Origin: Rhodocollybia butyracea
Lineage: Eukaryota > Basidiomycota > Agaricomycetes > Agaricales > Omphalotaceae
Direction: 5' to 3'
Assembly: GCA_015501585.1 (NCBI GenBank)
Contig: JADNRY010000272.1
Span: forward strand, 1 to 64,000
DNA length: 64,000 nucleotides
Under the pieces are notes generated by a model. That model had not been told where the DNA came from. It made no database searches and saw only the letters and a list, made by a program, of their open reading frames with translations. The translations under genes were made by a program, and so were the position numbers. Each line of letters starts with the position of its first letter. Within the stretch, counting starts at the first letter, position 1. Positions 45,531 to 55,849 of the stretch are shown here, in pieces.

Positions 45531-46860
45531 ACTGGTTATTCTTTCGGCCTCACGCTATTTTCTCATCCGCGCTGTTTATCGTGAAGCTGGGAGCAATGCT
45601 GAGTTTACTTGTGGTTGTGCCATATACGATGTGATGTACGCTTGGCTGCTAGTCGAGTAGCCCCTCTGGTGACGACGGTGATGAAGCATATCACGACCAA
45701 ATGCTAAAAGACGCCATGACCGGATAACTGCCTGGACCCGATGAACAATGTCTGGATCCGAATACTCCAATGCCTAGTCCGAAAGTATACACGATTCGAA
45801 TGTGCAGGATACCGGGCCAATCGTCCCCAAGAAAAGCCTGTAGGTCTTATGCCTACTGACTTTGACCCCAACCACCCCCCCGACAACTCGCAGAGTCATA
45901 GGGGCCGAACTCGGTATGTTACCTGAAACATCTATAGTCGGATCCTAACACTATACAGCGAACGCGAACAAAAGGTGAAAATCCTGTCGGACCTGTAGAA
46001 CGCAGACTCATTGCGTCAACCTTGGAAGGCAGTATGGGATTTGTCCGATGCCAAGGCTCGCCCTCCCGTGATGAATCCAGACCAGCTCGAAGAAACCCCT
46101 TGCCGGAGATCCCTACCCATTTCGACAATGATATCCGGAAGCACAACTCACTCCTGTCATCCTCGATTCCTCAGACTACCCAGGATCCGACGGAAGGTGG
46201 ATTGTTTTCAACGAGAATATCCGCTAACGATCGAGGCCTGGATAAGAAGCCCACCCCGCCACACCAAAGGTGCCAGAGCGTGGAACGCATTTCGGAAGAC
46301 CATCCCCAGCGATGTCCTAGCCTACTCTTCAACAACTACATATTCGACTTGGATGCCAGAGAACTATCGCATAATCGGATTGGAAATGCTTACACTGATT
46401 ATTGACAAACGCCCCTCCGCCATCCCAGAATGGTTCCAGAGAGGATCAACAACTCGTTTATTGGGCGATGGAAAACCATTAAAGAAAGCTTTCCCGTCGA
46501 CGGACCTGGATGGATTTAGGGCTTCACACGTCAAACAGGCGGACGACGTTGCCATATAGTTCACATCGCCTGAGGCTGTGCTCAGAATTCGATGACAATG
46601 AGCGTGAAAAAAGCCAAGTGGATGCTGGTCGAGTTGGATGGGTGTCCTTGTTTCGTCGGCCACTCAGAACATGCAGAAAATCTTCTCTGCTTTCTACGAA
46701 GCCAAATCGAGTAAAGCGCGATACATCGCACAAGTGATTTTTGCAGTAGAAACGATGCCGTCGAGGGAAGCTATACTGCGATCGAGTGGACCCTGGATGC
46801 GAAGTTGCTATCGGTGCCCTATGTGGCAGCCATGTACTCTAGAGCGACGTAATTAGGGAT
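45531..46860. pseudogene. Decayed coding-like region, unidentified
   Basis: Overlapping plus-strand frames (45741-45926, 46011-46559, 46510-46737) and a minus frame (46364-46663) show uneven coding character, such as 'AWNAFRKTIPSDVLAYSSTT'. Composition suggests an old, frame-shifted mobile-element protein read left to right, but no RT, integrase, protease or gag signature can be named. 46861-47500 is similarly unresolved. Confidence 0.25.
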
Positions 46861-47504
46861 CGGAAAGCTCAGGTAGAATGTGAACCAAGCGCAGCATACC
46901 TTGTCTCGAATCTTTCCAAAAGTTTTTCAAAAGCCAAAACACGTTGGAAATCAAGCTTGTTCTGCAGCTCGTGAAGCTCTCTTTCAAAACTCGGACCTCA
47001 AATAAATATTATGTGAATCCGAGCCGTCGATGATCCTTAGTGAAGGGTAATCATCATCAGTACATGTAGCTGCAAAAAAACCATATGAAGCACTCACACA
47101 AAATGCCCGAACGTGCTAGCTGCACCAATGCGTAGATACGCCTTACACCAGTTACGTCCATGGCGATCATATCAGCCTCGTCCAAACGTGATACCAGAAC
47201 AACAAGTGTGTTGGAACTAGATGACATCGCCAGTGAAGTACGAAGAAATCATTGTAGGCCTACCCGTCGACCGCAAGATCCACTAATTCAAAGTCCATTT
47301 TGGTATTCCTTTGCCAAATTTCGTATAGCGATAGAAATCGTTTCAACAACATCTTCGTCTTGTCCCCCGCCTTTGAATTCGGGAATTAGTCAATGGTCGT
47401 TCGAGCCTCGAGAGCAATCGCCGATTCAAGGAGGAATATGTGTCCAAGTAGGTAGGCAGTTGAAATAACCATACCGCTAATTTCCCGAGAAAAAAGTAAA
47501 ATTT

Positions 47505-47539
47505 CACGTGATATTTGGGAGCTGTTTCCCAAATATCAC
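47505..47539. repeat. Dispersed hairpin repeat, copy 2
   Basis: 'gtgatatttggga' (47508-47520), loop 'gctgtt', 'tcccaaatatcac' (47527-47539): a perfect 13-bp stem, preceded by 'cac' to form cacgtg. Same loop orientation as the copy at 15816; opposite to the copy at 52321. Confidence 0.9.
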
Positions 47540-48396
47540 ATGTTTCTAATCAAAGTCAGGGAAGGAAGATACGGGGTGTCCGGGTCGGTGTAATTTAAAT
47601 ACTTATTTTCTTTGCTAACGATATAACAGACGGCTATCCGTTCGAATTCTTGCCGTTAAGTAACGATATTCTTCAGCTTGAATGGCACCAGGTTAGTGAC
47701 ACCAAAGACAAACACACATCAATTTGCGCGCGCTGGGAGCGTAGAGTACGCCGGCCAGTCCCAGAGCGCTGCCTCCTCTGGAGGCGTAGCACTCCACGCA
47801 CTTGTGGTGGATCATGCTTTAATATTCGGAAAGGAATGTATTTCACCGACGACTTAATATAGTTACTGTTGGTCCAAGCTGATCCACATCATTCGGTATT
47901 CTTCGTCGGTCCTGCCAATCCGTCAAGGATAGCCTCGCCAGATACGGGAAAATTTTCGCGTATAGAAGCATGACTGCGTACTGACCGATTCAAAGCTGGC
48001 TCAAGCCTTGGTCAAATTGGTTGAAAATTGCCGCTGTTGTGGCACTATCCAACTGCACAACTAGTGTCGATTGGTAGATTGTTCGATTGCGCTCTTCCAC
48101 AGATACTCGAGGGCAGGAGGCCTGTACTGAAGGAACGTGAGAAGGAAGAGCTTAATAGAGAAGCGAAACTAGAGTTGAATAAGCCTCATCCCTTCAGCGG
48201 GGAAAATTATGAGGAATGGCGTGAATTCACAGATGCATTTGAAAACATAGTCCTCATTATACACTGACGATTCATACGGATGTGTGTGTATAGATATTCG
48301 CTGCTAAAAGAAGGATCTACAATAACGATCAATCGAAAATTTCATATACAGTGGAAATGTCAGTTTCTTTCGTTCTGTATTAGCTGTATGATCTGT
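47540..48396. other. Mostly non-coding; possible gag scrap at 48028-48267
   Basis: The plus frame 48028-48267 ends with 'HPFSGENYEEWREFTDAFEN', which resembles the start of a retroelement gag core, then stops. Nothing else in this stretch is supported. Confidence 0.3.
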
Positions 48397-49867
48397 TTAC
48401 TGAAAATATGGCGTAATTTCTAAATTTTGATACGACGTTGGGAGATTGCTGAAGGCATTCACAAACGCCTCTGCGTCGCGTCTATGCTTCCACATTAGGA
48501 AAAGAGACTCTCTGCCATAGCTTGAAGCCTGAAATTCTCTTTCAACAGGAAAACAGCCTGCTTCGCGGATGAAGACCCTAGCAACTGATAAAACCTCGGC
48601 CTGATTTGATATATCCACCCCTTCGAAGTTGAAATTTCTCACCAATACACCTGAATAGCGAGTGAAGGGCGAAGCAGGTTGTGAAGAATAGGGAACAAAA
48701 GTTCCAGAACACCGAGGCGTCATCGACGATGGAAATCCCTCGTTCGATGATGAAACTACTTTCTTTTTCCTGTAGCTCTGTCGAAGCCCGGCACCCGTGC
48801 TTTTTTCCCTTTGATTGACCGTTTTGGAAATTTGTGTGAGCTTTTGCGGTCGGCCGTTTAGGTCAGGATACGCCTGCAAAAACTTTACAATGGAAGGAAA
48901 TTTCCGTGACTCGTCGACCAGAGTCTACATAAACGAACTCAGTCGAATGTTATTTAACCCTAGGAAAGAGACGTACCTTATAAAACCACCATTGTGTTTT
49001 TATTGCATTACCCCAAGGTTGAATAACCGATGGCCAATATGTTATTGCGATTTTCGTGCCCTTGATGATATAGTCTCCAGGGTGAATGGTGCCATCCCAA
49101 TGTTCGTCCTTGTCATCCCAGTTGGCCCATAAACGCTGCATATAAGCCACTTGGTTTAAGTAGTGTTTCGTATGTGGCGGTTCGGGAAGATCGTCCAATG
49201 TGTACGTCAAGACTCTATTCCCACCTATCGTTATACTGTAGGTTTCCAGGGGAGATAGTCCTGTCGGATGTGATGTCGGATGCGATGATGAGTCGGAGGA
49301 TCGAACTCGAGAAGCAAGATCTTCCTGATTGCTGAGAAACGTTTTGAGGAGGACTCGAATCTCCCGGACCTCTTGCAGGATTTCATTATCGGTCTCTTGG
49401 GGCAGAGGGGGAAACGAGTTACCGGTAGGTAGCACTATTCAAGGCTCGTTCCATTGGCGTTAACATAAACTTTAGCGATAAGTCTACATACCCGGCGCTT
49501 TACATGGTTTCGCTGCGGGATCAAGAATTTTGCGCTGAAGGCGAGGTGCTGGTATTTTCAATGTCAGTTGTAAGCCAGCTGTTCTATCCAGTTAGAGAAA
49601 AACCATACTAATGGCCTCATCAGATATATCGATAGGATTTTCCTTTTGCGAGGAATGCGCCTGCAATATTGGCCCGGCGGACACGAGACGATCGTCAACT
49701 TCGTATCGAAAAGCGATTTCGGTTCTATGAAGCTAAGTAGCCAGAAATGAAGTGGACCCTTAGTAGGATTATAACCTCCCAGTCCATCCACACTTACCCA
49801 AGATGAGAAATCATCTTTTTCTCGAAATATCTTGTCCTTCCTTGTCTTGGTCGTACGTGGCATAGTC
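48397..49867 (-). CDS. Uncharacterised multi-exon protein
   Basis: The probable start 'MPRTTKTRKDKIFREKDDFS' (ATG near 49867) is basic. Short introns (about 49800-49740, a region near 49610 and 49491-49436) lead to 'SSQKENPIDISDEAI', 'TPRLQRKILDPAAKP' and the main exon (49435-48975) with 'NEILQEVREIRVLLKTFLSN' (a coiled-coil-like helix) and 'YMQRLWANWDDKDEHWDGTI'. After an intron (about 48974-48875) the last exon starts 'AYPDLNGRPQKLTQISKTVN' and ends 'NLEITPYFQ' at 48397. About 430 residues. No known domain is recognised. The frame stays open with sensible splices, so it is probably a live gene inside the putative element. Confidence 0.5.
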
Positions 49868-51341
49868 AAAGGTATGAGAAATAGAGAGCGCACTGTATTC
49901 CTGTTCCACAACCATATAAAGGATTTGTAAAGGATAGATGCTGGTCTTCTATCACTGCGACGTAAGCTAAACTAAGCTATTGCCAAATGTACACGAGAAT
50001 AAAGAATATTCGCTGAATTACTTTGTGATGTAGAGCATTCACTGAATCACCTTTGTGATGTACTCAATCACCTTTGTGATGTCGAATATTCGCTGAACAA
50101 ATAGAAGAATATGAGTCACTGGAAGGGCTGCCTCGAGGTCCGAGGAGAGCCGTAGATCCTGCGCATAGGTATTAGAGGAAAGTTTGCCAAAACTGGAAAA
50201 CATACAAGGTTGCCTTCCCAATCCTTTGACAGCCCCATCCCATACTTTGATGTGAAGCTCTGCTTCACATTTCCAAACTCGCTTATCTTTTTCTGTCAGC
50301 GTTGGCTGATAGGAGGTAAATGTAGCTCGAGTTTCCTCGTTACCACGAAGATCAGGATCCTAGAAAAGAAAATTCTACGAAAGATGGAAATGTTCAAGAG
50401 AGCAAATAAGCGCCTAAATTTCATGGGCGCTTATTGTTTGGAATTTTGAGTTCAATGCTTTCCCGATACATAAATTTTTGATGAATTTCGGTGATCTTGG
50501 AACAAACATCTTTTACACTTGCGTTCAAGGAAGGTAAAATTGGTTGGCCAACTAGCATCGTTGGTTCCAAAGCCTCTAAGTAAGTGAAACTGGGCAGAGA
50601 TTGAGTAGAAATGACAATGATAACTTAATAATATGCCTGGATACATTACAAGTATATGTACCAGTAATACATAAATGCAATGTCAGATTAGACTCGGATG
50701 GCATAACATCAACTGTAGATAGCATACAGCTTTGATAGCTATCAGACGACGAGGTTTAGATATTACAGGCTTGTAGCCATGGGTAATGATAGATAGACAC
50801 GGACCACGGTTGGAACTTGGTAAGCTGGTTAGGGTCAACTGGCGCGGGAGAAAGCCTGAGGGCAACAAACTGGACTCATTTTGAGGGATTGAAATGACTC
50901 GGAAGTGGATCGAAATTGGGTGGAACAACAACAGCTGGTAAAAACATTTATTAACGACGAACGTACCGCAATTGTTGAAGAACAATACACGCATGGCACA
51001 CCAAGTAGTTATCCCAATAATTCCTTGTTCGATGTTGTGAGCTATTCTGCACGAAATTCAGTTAACTTCAAACTTGGTGCCAACGACAGTTCAGTCCGGA
51101 TTTCAGCTGTTGTTGAGAGTTGTGCCGACCCCAGGTCGACTCGCAGTTCTGAATGGCATACAGAGCAAAGAAAATGATGCAAAAAAGGTTGAGGATAGAC
51201 TACGATCTTGAGAGAGACTGTATGTACAGTAGAAACACTCTCTTGCGGATTGTCTGTTCTCAGTGGGTAACTCGAAGAGATTGTTGTGGTACAGAAGACA
51301 GAACTTGTAACAAATAAATAAGCGCAGAAATTGGAAGACTG
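49868..51341. other. Gene-free stretch
   Basis: Direct repeats of 'tcacctttgtgatgt' occur near 50046 and 50069, and 'gaatattcgctgaa' near 50007 and 50083. Short frames at 50210-50449, 50683-50994 and 50905-51177 show no family features. Confidence 0.4.
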
Positions 51342-52067
51342 CTATAAATAATATAATTGATGTGATGACCAGGATTCTGGACGGGGATTGGAGCGACACA
51401 AGTAGAGGAAATTGCCCACAGTGAGATCAAATTGCTTTACAATCTCATTGTACATGGCACCGCTGCGAGGGGTTGCTGTGAGAAGCAGAAGACGGGTACG
51501 ACAAGTTAATCTGACCCTTATACGCCCAATTCTTCCATATGCTTTACGGATTTTTTTTTGACCATGAACTAGCCAGATGCACCTCATCAACCACCAATGC
51601 ATAAATACGTTCTGCAAATTTTGGTTGGTTCGAGAGTTTTGCGAATCCATTTCCTTCGAGCTGCTCGGGTGCAAGAAGGATGACATTTGGACCTTCTATT
51701 ACCTCTTCCCATAGACTCCTATCTTTTTCAGGCTCATCGGAGTTGATAACCACGATTCTGATGTTACAGTTTCGCATCCTTGAGATTTAGTGAGAATCTT
51801 TAAACAACGTGACAGACCAGGTCAACTTTCAAGTGCATCAGAGGGACAGGCCCCTACGAGAATAACTGGGTTCTTCACCATTTGATTGTTGTTTTTCCCG
51901 ATGCAAAAGCTGAAGTGACAAGACCAACCATGAGTGCAGTGTGAATAGGAGCGAGGGTCAAACCCAGTTGTTGACGTGCAATTTTGAAGGAAATTACGCC
52001 TCACATGATTGAAATTTGGCGGTCCCAACAAGTCTTCAGAGTTTCTATGAGCCTGTTGAAAGAACAC
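51342..52067 (-). pseudogene. RecQ-like DEAH helicase remnant
   Basis: Motor-domain motifs are visible on the minus strand: 'GPNVILLAPEQLEGNGFAKL', the DExH box in 'ALVVDEVHLASSW' (DEVHL codons 51574-51588) and motif III as 'LLLLTATPRSGAMYNEIVKQ' (about 51440-51485). The upstream ATP-binding part (51822-52067) is scrambled in other frames ('ASGKTT' is recognisable) and there is no second RecA-like domain. RecQ helicases unwind DNA with 3'-5' polarity, and diverged copies are common in agaric repeats. This one is truncated at both ends and frame-shifted. Confidence 0.7.
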
Positions 52068-52320
52068 GCAAAGCGAATCCAGTCAGTGCATCTCTCTCGG
52101 AGTAAGGATCACGATAGAAATCTGTACTATGAAGATCGGGGAATATTGCTGTTTATGACTCATGAGGCGCAAACGACTTTCGGGTTCTTCAAAATTTGAG
52201 AGATTTCAAGAGACCAAGCTTCGCCTGGTGTATTCAGGCGTTGGAAACTCTGAGACGACGTCGGTTAAGCATTCTTTCGAGCACAGGGCCGAAGGAGAAT
52301 GTAGTCACTGTCCATTTCAG

Positions 52321-52355
52321 GTGATATTTGGGAAACAGCTCCCAAGTATCACGTG
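52321..52355. repeat. Dispersed hairpin repeat, copy 3 (inverted)
   Basis: 'gtgatatttggga' (52321-52333), loop 'aacagc', 'tcccaagtatcac' (52340-52352), followed by 'gtgg'. The loop is the reverse complement of that in copies 1 and 2, so it faces copy 2 at a distance of 4.8 kb. One mismatch in the stem. Confidence 0.9.
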
Positions 52356-53422
52356 GTTTTTTCTTCTACGCACTATAGTTCATAGTTCTTCCATACAAAC
52401 CTTTGAAAACTATGTAACTAAAGTATGATCCACCCCACAATGTGCGCGAACTGGTATGTATTCAGGACCTCTCCCCTTTCAATGGTATCACTAACTCGGT
52501 GGAGACGGCAAAAGTTCGAATGTATGGCCATGAATGTATGGCCATCTGTGATATCGTGCAAAGAAAACATTCGAACAATCCTCTCAACAGACCGACCCGG
52601 ACGCTCCGCAGGTCTTCGGCTACTGGAAACCTGGAGTATACTTTCCAAGGGTACACCGGATAATATCACCTTCGATATTTCTGTAACTGCCAGCATAACC
52701 GCTGCAAAATTAGTGAGTCCTATACAACCTGCTGATTCTACTCACCCCTCTCTCATGTAGCTGGATATCAGGGGTGAATCTGAGGCAGATAACTTGAATT
52801 GGGATTGAATTGGGAGACAATTTTCTGCGGCGCTGTAAGTTTTTTTTGGTGATAAGCACTAATATATTATATATGTTTTTACAAGTTCTCCGGAAGTGAT
52901 GGATACTCTTGTGGTCTATATGTCCTTTACTATCTAAAGTATGTTTTGAAGTAAGGTGAAGTGAGGGCAAGGACTCTGGCTCTCTAATCTTTTTGCCCCA
53001 CTATGCTTGGTGGGGATGCTCAGTTGTTTAGCGAGTTGCTGCAAAAATGTGGGTCGTTTGTGATGCAATTGGTGGAACTGGACAGACATTACGTCCAATT
53101 TGGGTTAAGCGCCTTGCTGACCTGAGCATATTGCTTTTTTATTCTTGCCAGCCACCGACGCACCAAGCCAGGTAAGTAGTCGTGCTCTTACAGGACAGCA
53201 CCGGCGCATGATTCAACGATGGGACTGAAATTATGAATGATGGCAACGCAGGTAAAACTAAGTCCAAAGGACGCCCTAAGATGAGAGATCGAGGACTGCA
53301 GTGGGGAGTGGAATAAAATAAAATAACTGAGGAGACCACGTCGGATGAATTTTTTTTACTCCACCTACTCCTCCGTGTTTCCTGTTACTGACCTTTGTCA
53401 CATCTTGATAGATTCGACAAAT
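52356..53422. other. Gene-free stretch
   Basis: Overlapping opposite frames at 52418-52760 look like chance. No repeat or RNA gene is supported; the 53150-53422 part may hold the promoter of the next gene. Confidence 0.4.
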
Positions 53423-54002
53423 GTCCCAGTCGCAAGCACCTCATTATCGCGTACCAGGCAACGAGCTGCTGCAACTCAAAAAGTCTACCAAAGATGGTGT
53501 GCTTCTACCATGGTATCTTGTGACTTATGCAGGAAGAGGCCTTGAAGGGGTGTATTTAAATCTGTAAGTCATCGTCGTTTGCAGCGGGGATATGCTTCCT
53601 TATACTCTGATCAGCGACGATGCTCGACGTGCAGTCAGAGAATATCCAAATGCAGAATTGCAATCATTTTCTTCGACGGATCAACTACTCCTCCAATGGT
53701 CTACGTACTGCGAAGCCGCTTCCTGGAGCGAGGGACGAATAGGCGCACCAGAACCGCGCGAACGAACTCCTTCACCCACCATTGAGGAAGGTAAAATTCA
53801 ACAATATCTCACTGAGAGCTCAACTGGCCGCATGATGCAGGCCAAGGAGCTCAAGTGCAATCGTGACCTTGAGGACGACCAGCGTCGCATGGAAATCGCG
53901 AAGGTTTACTATGCCAAAGGCGGTCGTCGAAATCAAACGTACTATGCTGTGGCCACCGAGCTAGCGACCGTGATTTCTGCGGACGAGTATGTCGTTCTGT
54001 GA
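53423..54002 (+). CDS. RNase H1 N-terminal (viroplasmin-like) domain protein
   Basis: ATG 53423 opens 'MSQSQAPHYRVPGNELLQLK' then 'LPWYLVTYAGRGLEGVYLNL'. A 48-bp intron (about 53563-53610, GTAAGT...ATCAG) joins this to 'DDARRAVREYPNAELQSFSS' and 'TDQLLLQWSTYCEAASW'. The pattern 'W-Y-x-V-x-x-G-R...G-V-Y...V.....A...SF....A...' is that of the small RNase H1 N-terminal domain, which binds RNA/DNA hybrids. No catalytic RNase H domain follows; the rest is charged and ends 'ATVISADEYVVL' at TGA 54000-54002. About 175 residues. In agarics this domain is widespread as short stand-alone proteins. It is the only internal plus-strand gene besides B in the putative element. Confidence 0.55.
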
Positions 54003-55536
54003 CTCCAGGTCGTGAACACTCATCTTAGCGCATCCCAGAGTTGCATCTGTGGGCCGTTTTACGGAATGGGAAGATTTCGGGTATGAGCCTAAAATGATGG
54101 TGACTTCCGATATCAATCTAGCGAGGCGTTTTGCATAGTCTCCGTGGGGTCTCTGTACGTGGCCCATCCGTGTTCGATGGCTGATGCTGACTAGGCCCTT
54201 CATAGCGTGTTGGTGGTGGTCTCAACGTTACGTATAGTCCCGTTTTTTTTTGCTTAAATCAATTAGAAAAATAGTGCACTTTCCAATGGCAGATGTTTGC
54301 CACCAATCATCTACATGTGAATTCTTGAGACGTTAGAGTGTCAATTGCCTTGGCGTCCGCAACGGCGTTAAACTAGATAGGAAAGCATTCTTGAACAATA
54401 AGGTAAATCTTTGAGTTGCGATGAACATCGTTGGACGTGGTTTTCGAATAGATGCGCGCAAATTTTCCTGCCATGTGCTTGCGACAGCGTGATCAGAGCT
54501 GCTGGCCAATGTATTTACTTATCCTCCACAGAAATGCAAAGGATCTGGGGTTGAACTTACAAGCCGGCGGACTTATTCCCAATACTTACAAATCTTGCTG
54601 CTAGATCTCAGGGACCTTAACGAAACGCCAACAAGCTGCTTCCCGCACTTGCGTTCTCCTACCAGCGACTGCCACAACGCATACTCCGCTCCTCTATCTA
54701 TTTCTCCCGCCAAAAGATTTTCCCGCGCCAACCCTATATTAGCCATAATGCGGCGACTACTACTCCGCCCCTAGCTCCTCATTCTCCAAATCTTACCTTA
54801 GGTCAGGCTACCTGGGATATGCATACTACTCGCCTGAAGGACAGTAAGCTACATAGGACTACAAGATACGATTAAATGTATATTTATGTGCTGGCCGCTG
54901 GCGCCGTAAGATGACTTCCATGTATACTCGAGCGACAAGTCATCGAAGTGGAGCCTGGAAAGTTGGAAGATAGACGAAACAGAGACAAATCCAAATGGCA
55001 AGTCGAAGTCAAACTCACATTGCGGGAAACGCCTGGGGTTCAAACCAAGATAATTGGTTCAGGGGGGAACAGAGCAGGGGTAGAGGGTAAGTATATGTGC
55101 AACAAACGTTGCAGTACCCGAAGATGATCAGCCTTTGGGATTGAACCAAAGATAATTGGTTCAAGTCAGAGAAGAAGTACGATATTAGCGCCGGACTGCG
55201 GCCCGTCCAGATTAGCGCTGTGCTCTTCACCTTCACCTGCCTTCACCTACTTACAACTCAGTGCTGTTTAGTCTGAAAGGACTTATCGTTCTCGGCGCAC
55301 GACTGATTGTCGTTTTCTAGACCCACTATATTACTCTTAACCCGGGCGGAAGATCTGACGAAACTCACGTATAGTGATCTCTTCTCTTCTAAACTGTCAT
55401 TCATTTGTGATGAGAAATAACAAAAGGTTATGTTGTCCAAGTAGCTATTAGGGTCGTTAGGGACGCTGTCAGTCCAGAAATTCCAGAAAAAAGAAATCGT
55501 TACAAATTTCAGAAATGAAATCTTGCAACAACTCCA
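54003..55536. other. Gene-free stretch with a small duplicated palindrome
   Basis: 'ccaagataattggttca' near 55036 and 'ttgaaccaaagataattggt' near 55142 are two copies of a short palindromic motif (ttgaacca ... tggttcaa) about 105 bp apart. No coding sequence is supported. Confidence 0.5.
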
Positions 55537-55620
55537 TTGGTCCCCTGAGGAATCGAACCCCGGGGCTCAGGGTCCTATGAGTATACAACACGCAGGACAC
55601 GCAGGAACCGCTGCGCCATT
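55537..55620 (-). ncRNA. tRNA-derived sequence (degenerate)
   Basis: The minus strand shows an A-box-like 'TGGCGCAGCGG' (55608-55618), a 5-bp 'GTCCT/AGGAC' stem where an anticodon stem would be, with an oversized loop, and a B-box-like 'GGTTCGATTCC' (about 55548-55558) followed by 'ACCA'. The acceptor stem does not pair and the T stem is weak, so this is a tRNA pseudogene or the tRNA-like head of a SINE rather than a working tRNA. Confidence 0.4.
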
Positions 55621-55741
55621 GTAAATAATATCGGAGATTTTATACCCTTGACTAGTTCCTACGGTCGACTACAACTACAACTACACAGCAACACATTTCT
55701 ATTCTAGGGAAGTCCAAGCTGTACATACGGAACTCTATCTA

Positions 55742-55821
55742 TCAAAGATAATCTACAAAATCTAGATCTGAAACATGCAAGAAATCAAAGATAATCTACA
55801 AAATCTAGATTTGAAACATGA
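55742..55821. repeat. ~42-bp tandem duplication
   Basis: 'atcaaagataatctacaaaa' followed by 'tctagat.tgaaacatg' occurs twice in a row, differing at one base (gatc versus gatt). It lies just beyond the stop codon of gene A and may affect its 3' end. Confidence 0.85.
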
Positions 55822-55849
55822 GCAAGTCATTATAACAATGAAAAATACA

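Noticed and set aside
46011..46559. 182-codon ORF as a real gene
   Set aside because: Overlapping frames in both strands have similar quality and no motif or splice structure supports one of them.
47505..52355. 4.8 kb transposon bounded by the inverted hairpins
   Set aside because: The hairpin is itself palindromic, so inversion rests on a six-base loop; a third copy elsewhere and no duplication at the ends leave this unsupported.
55537..55620. Functional tRNA gene
   Set aside because: The acceptor stem does not pair and the anticodon loop is far too long without a clear intron.
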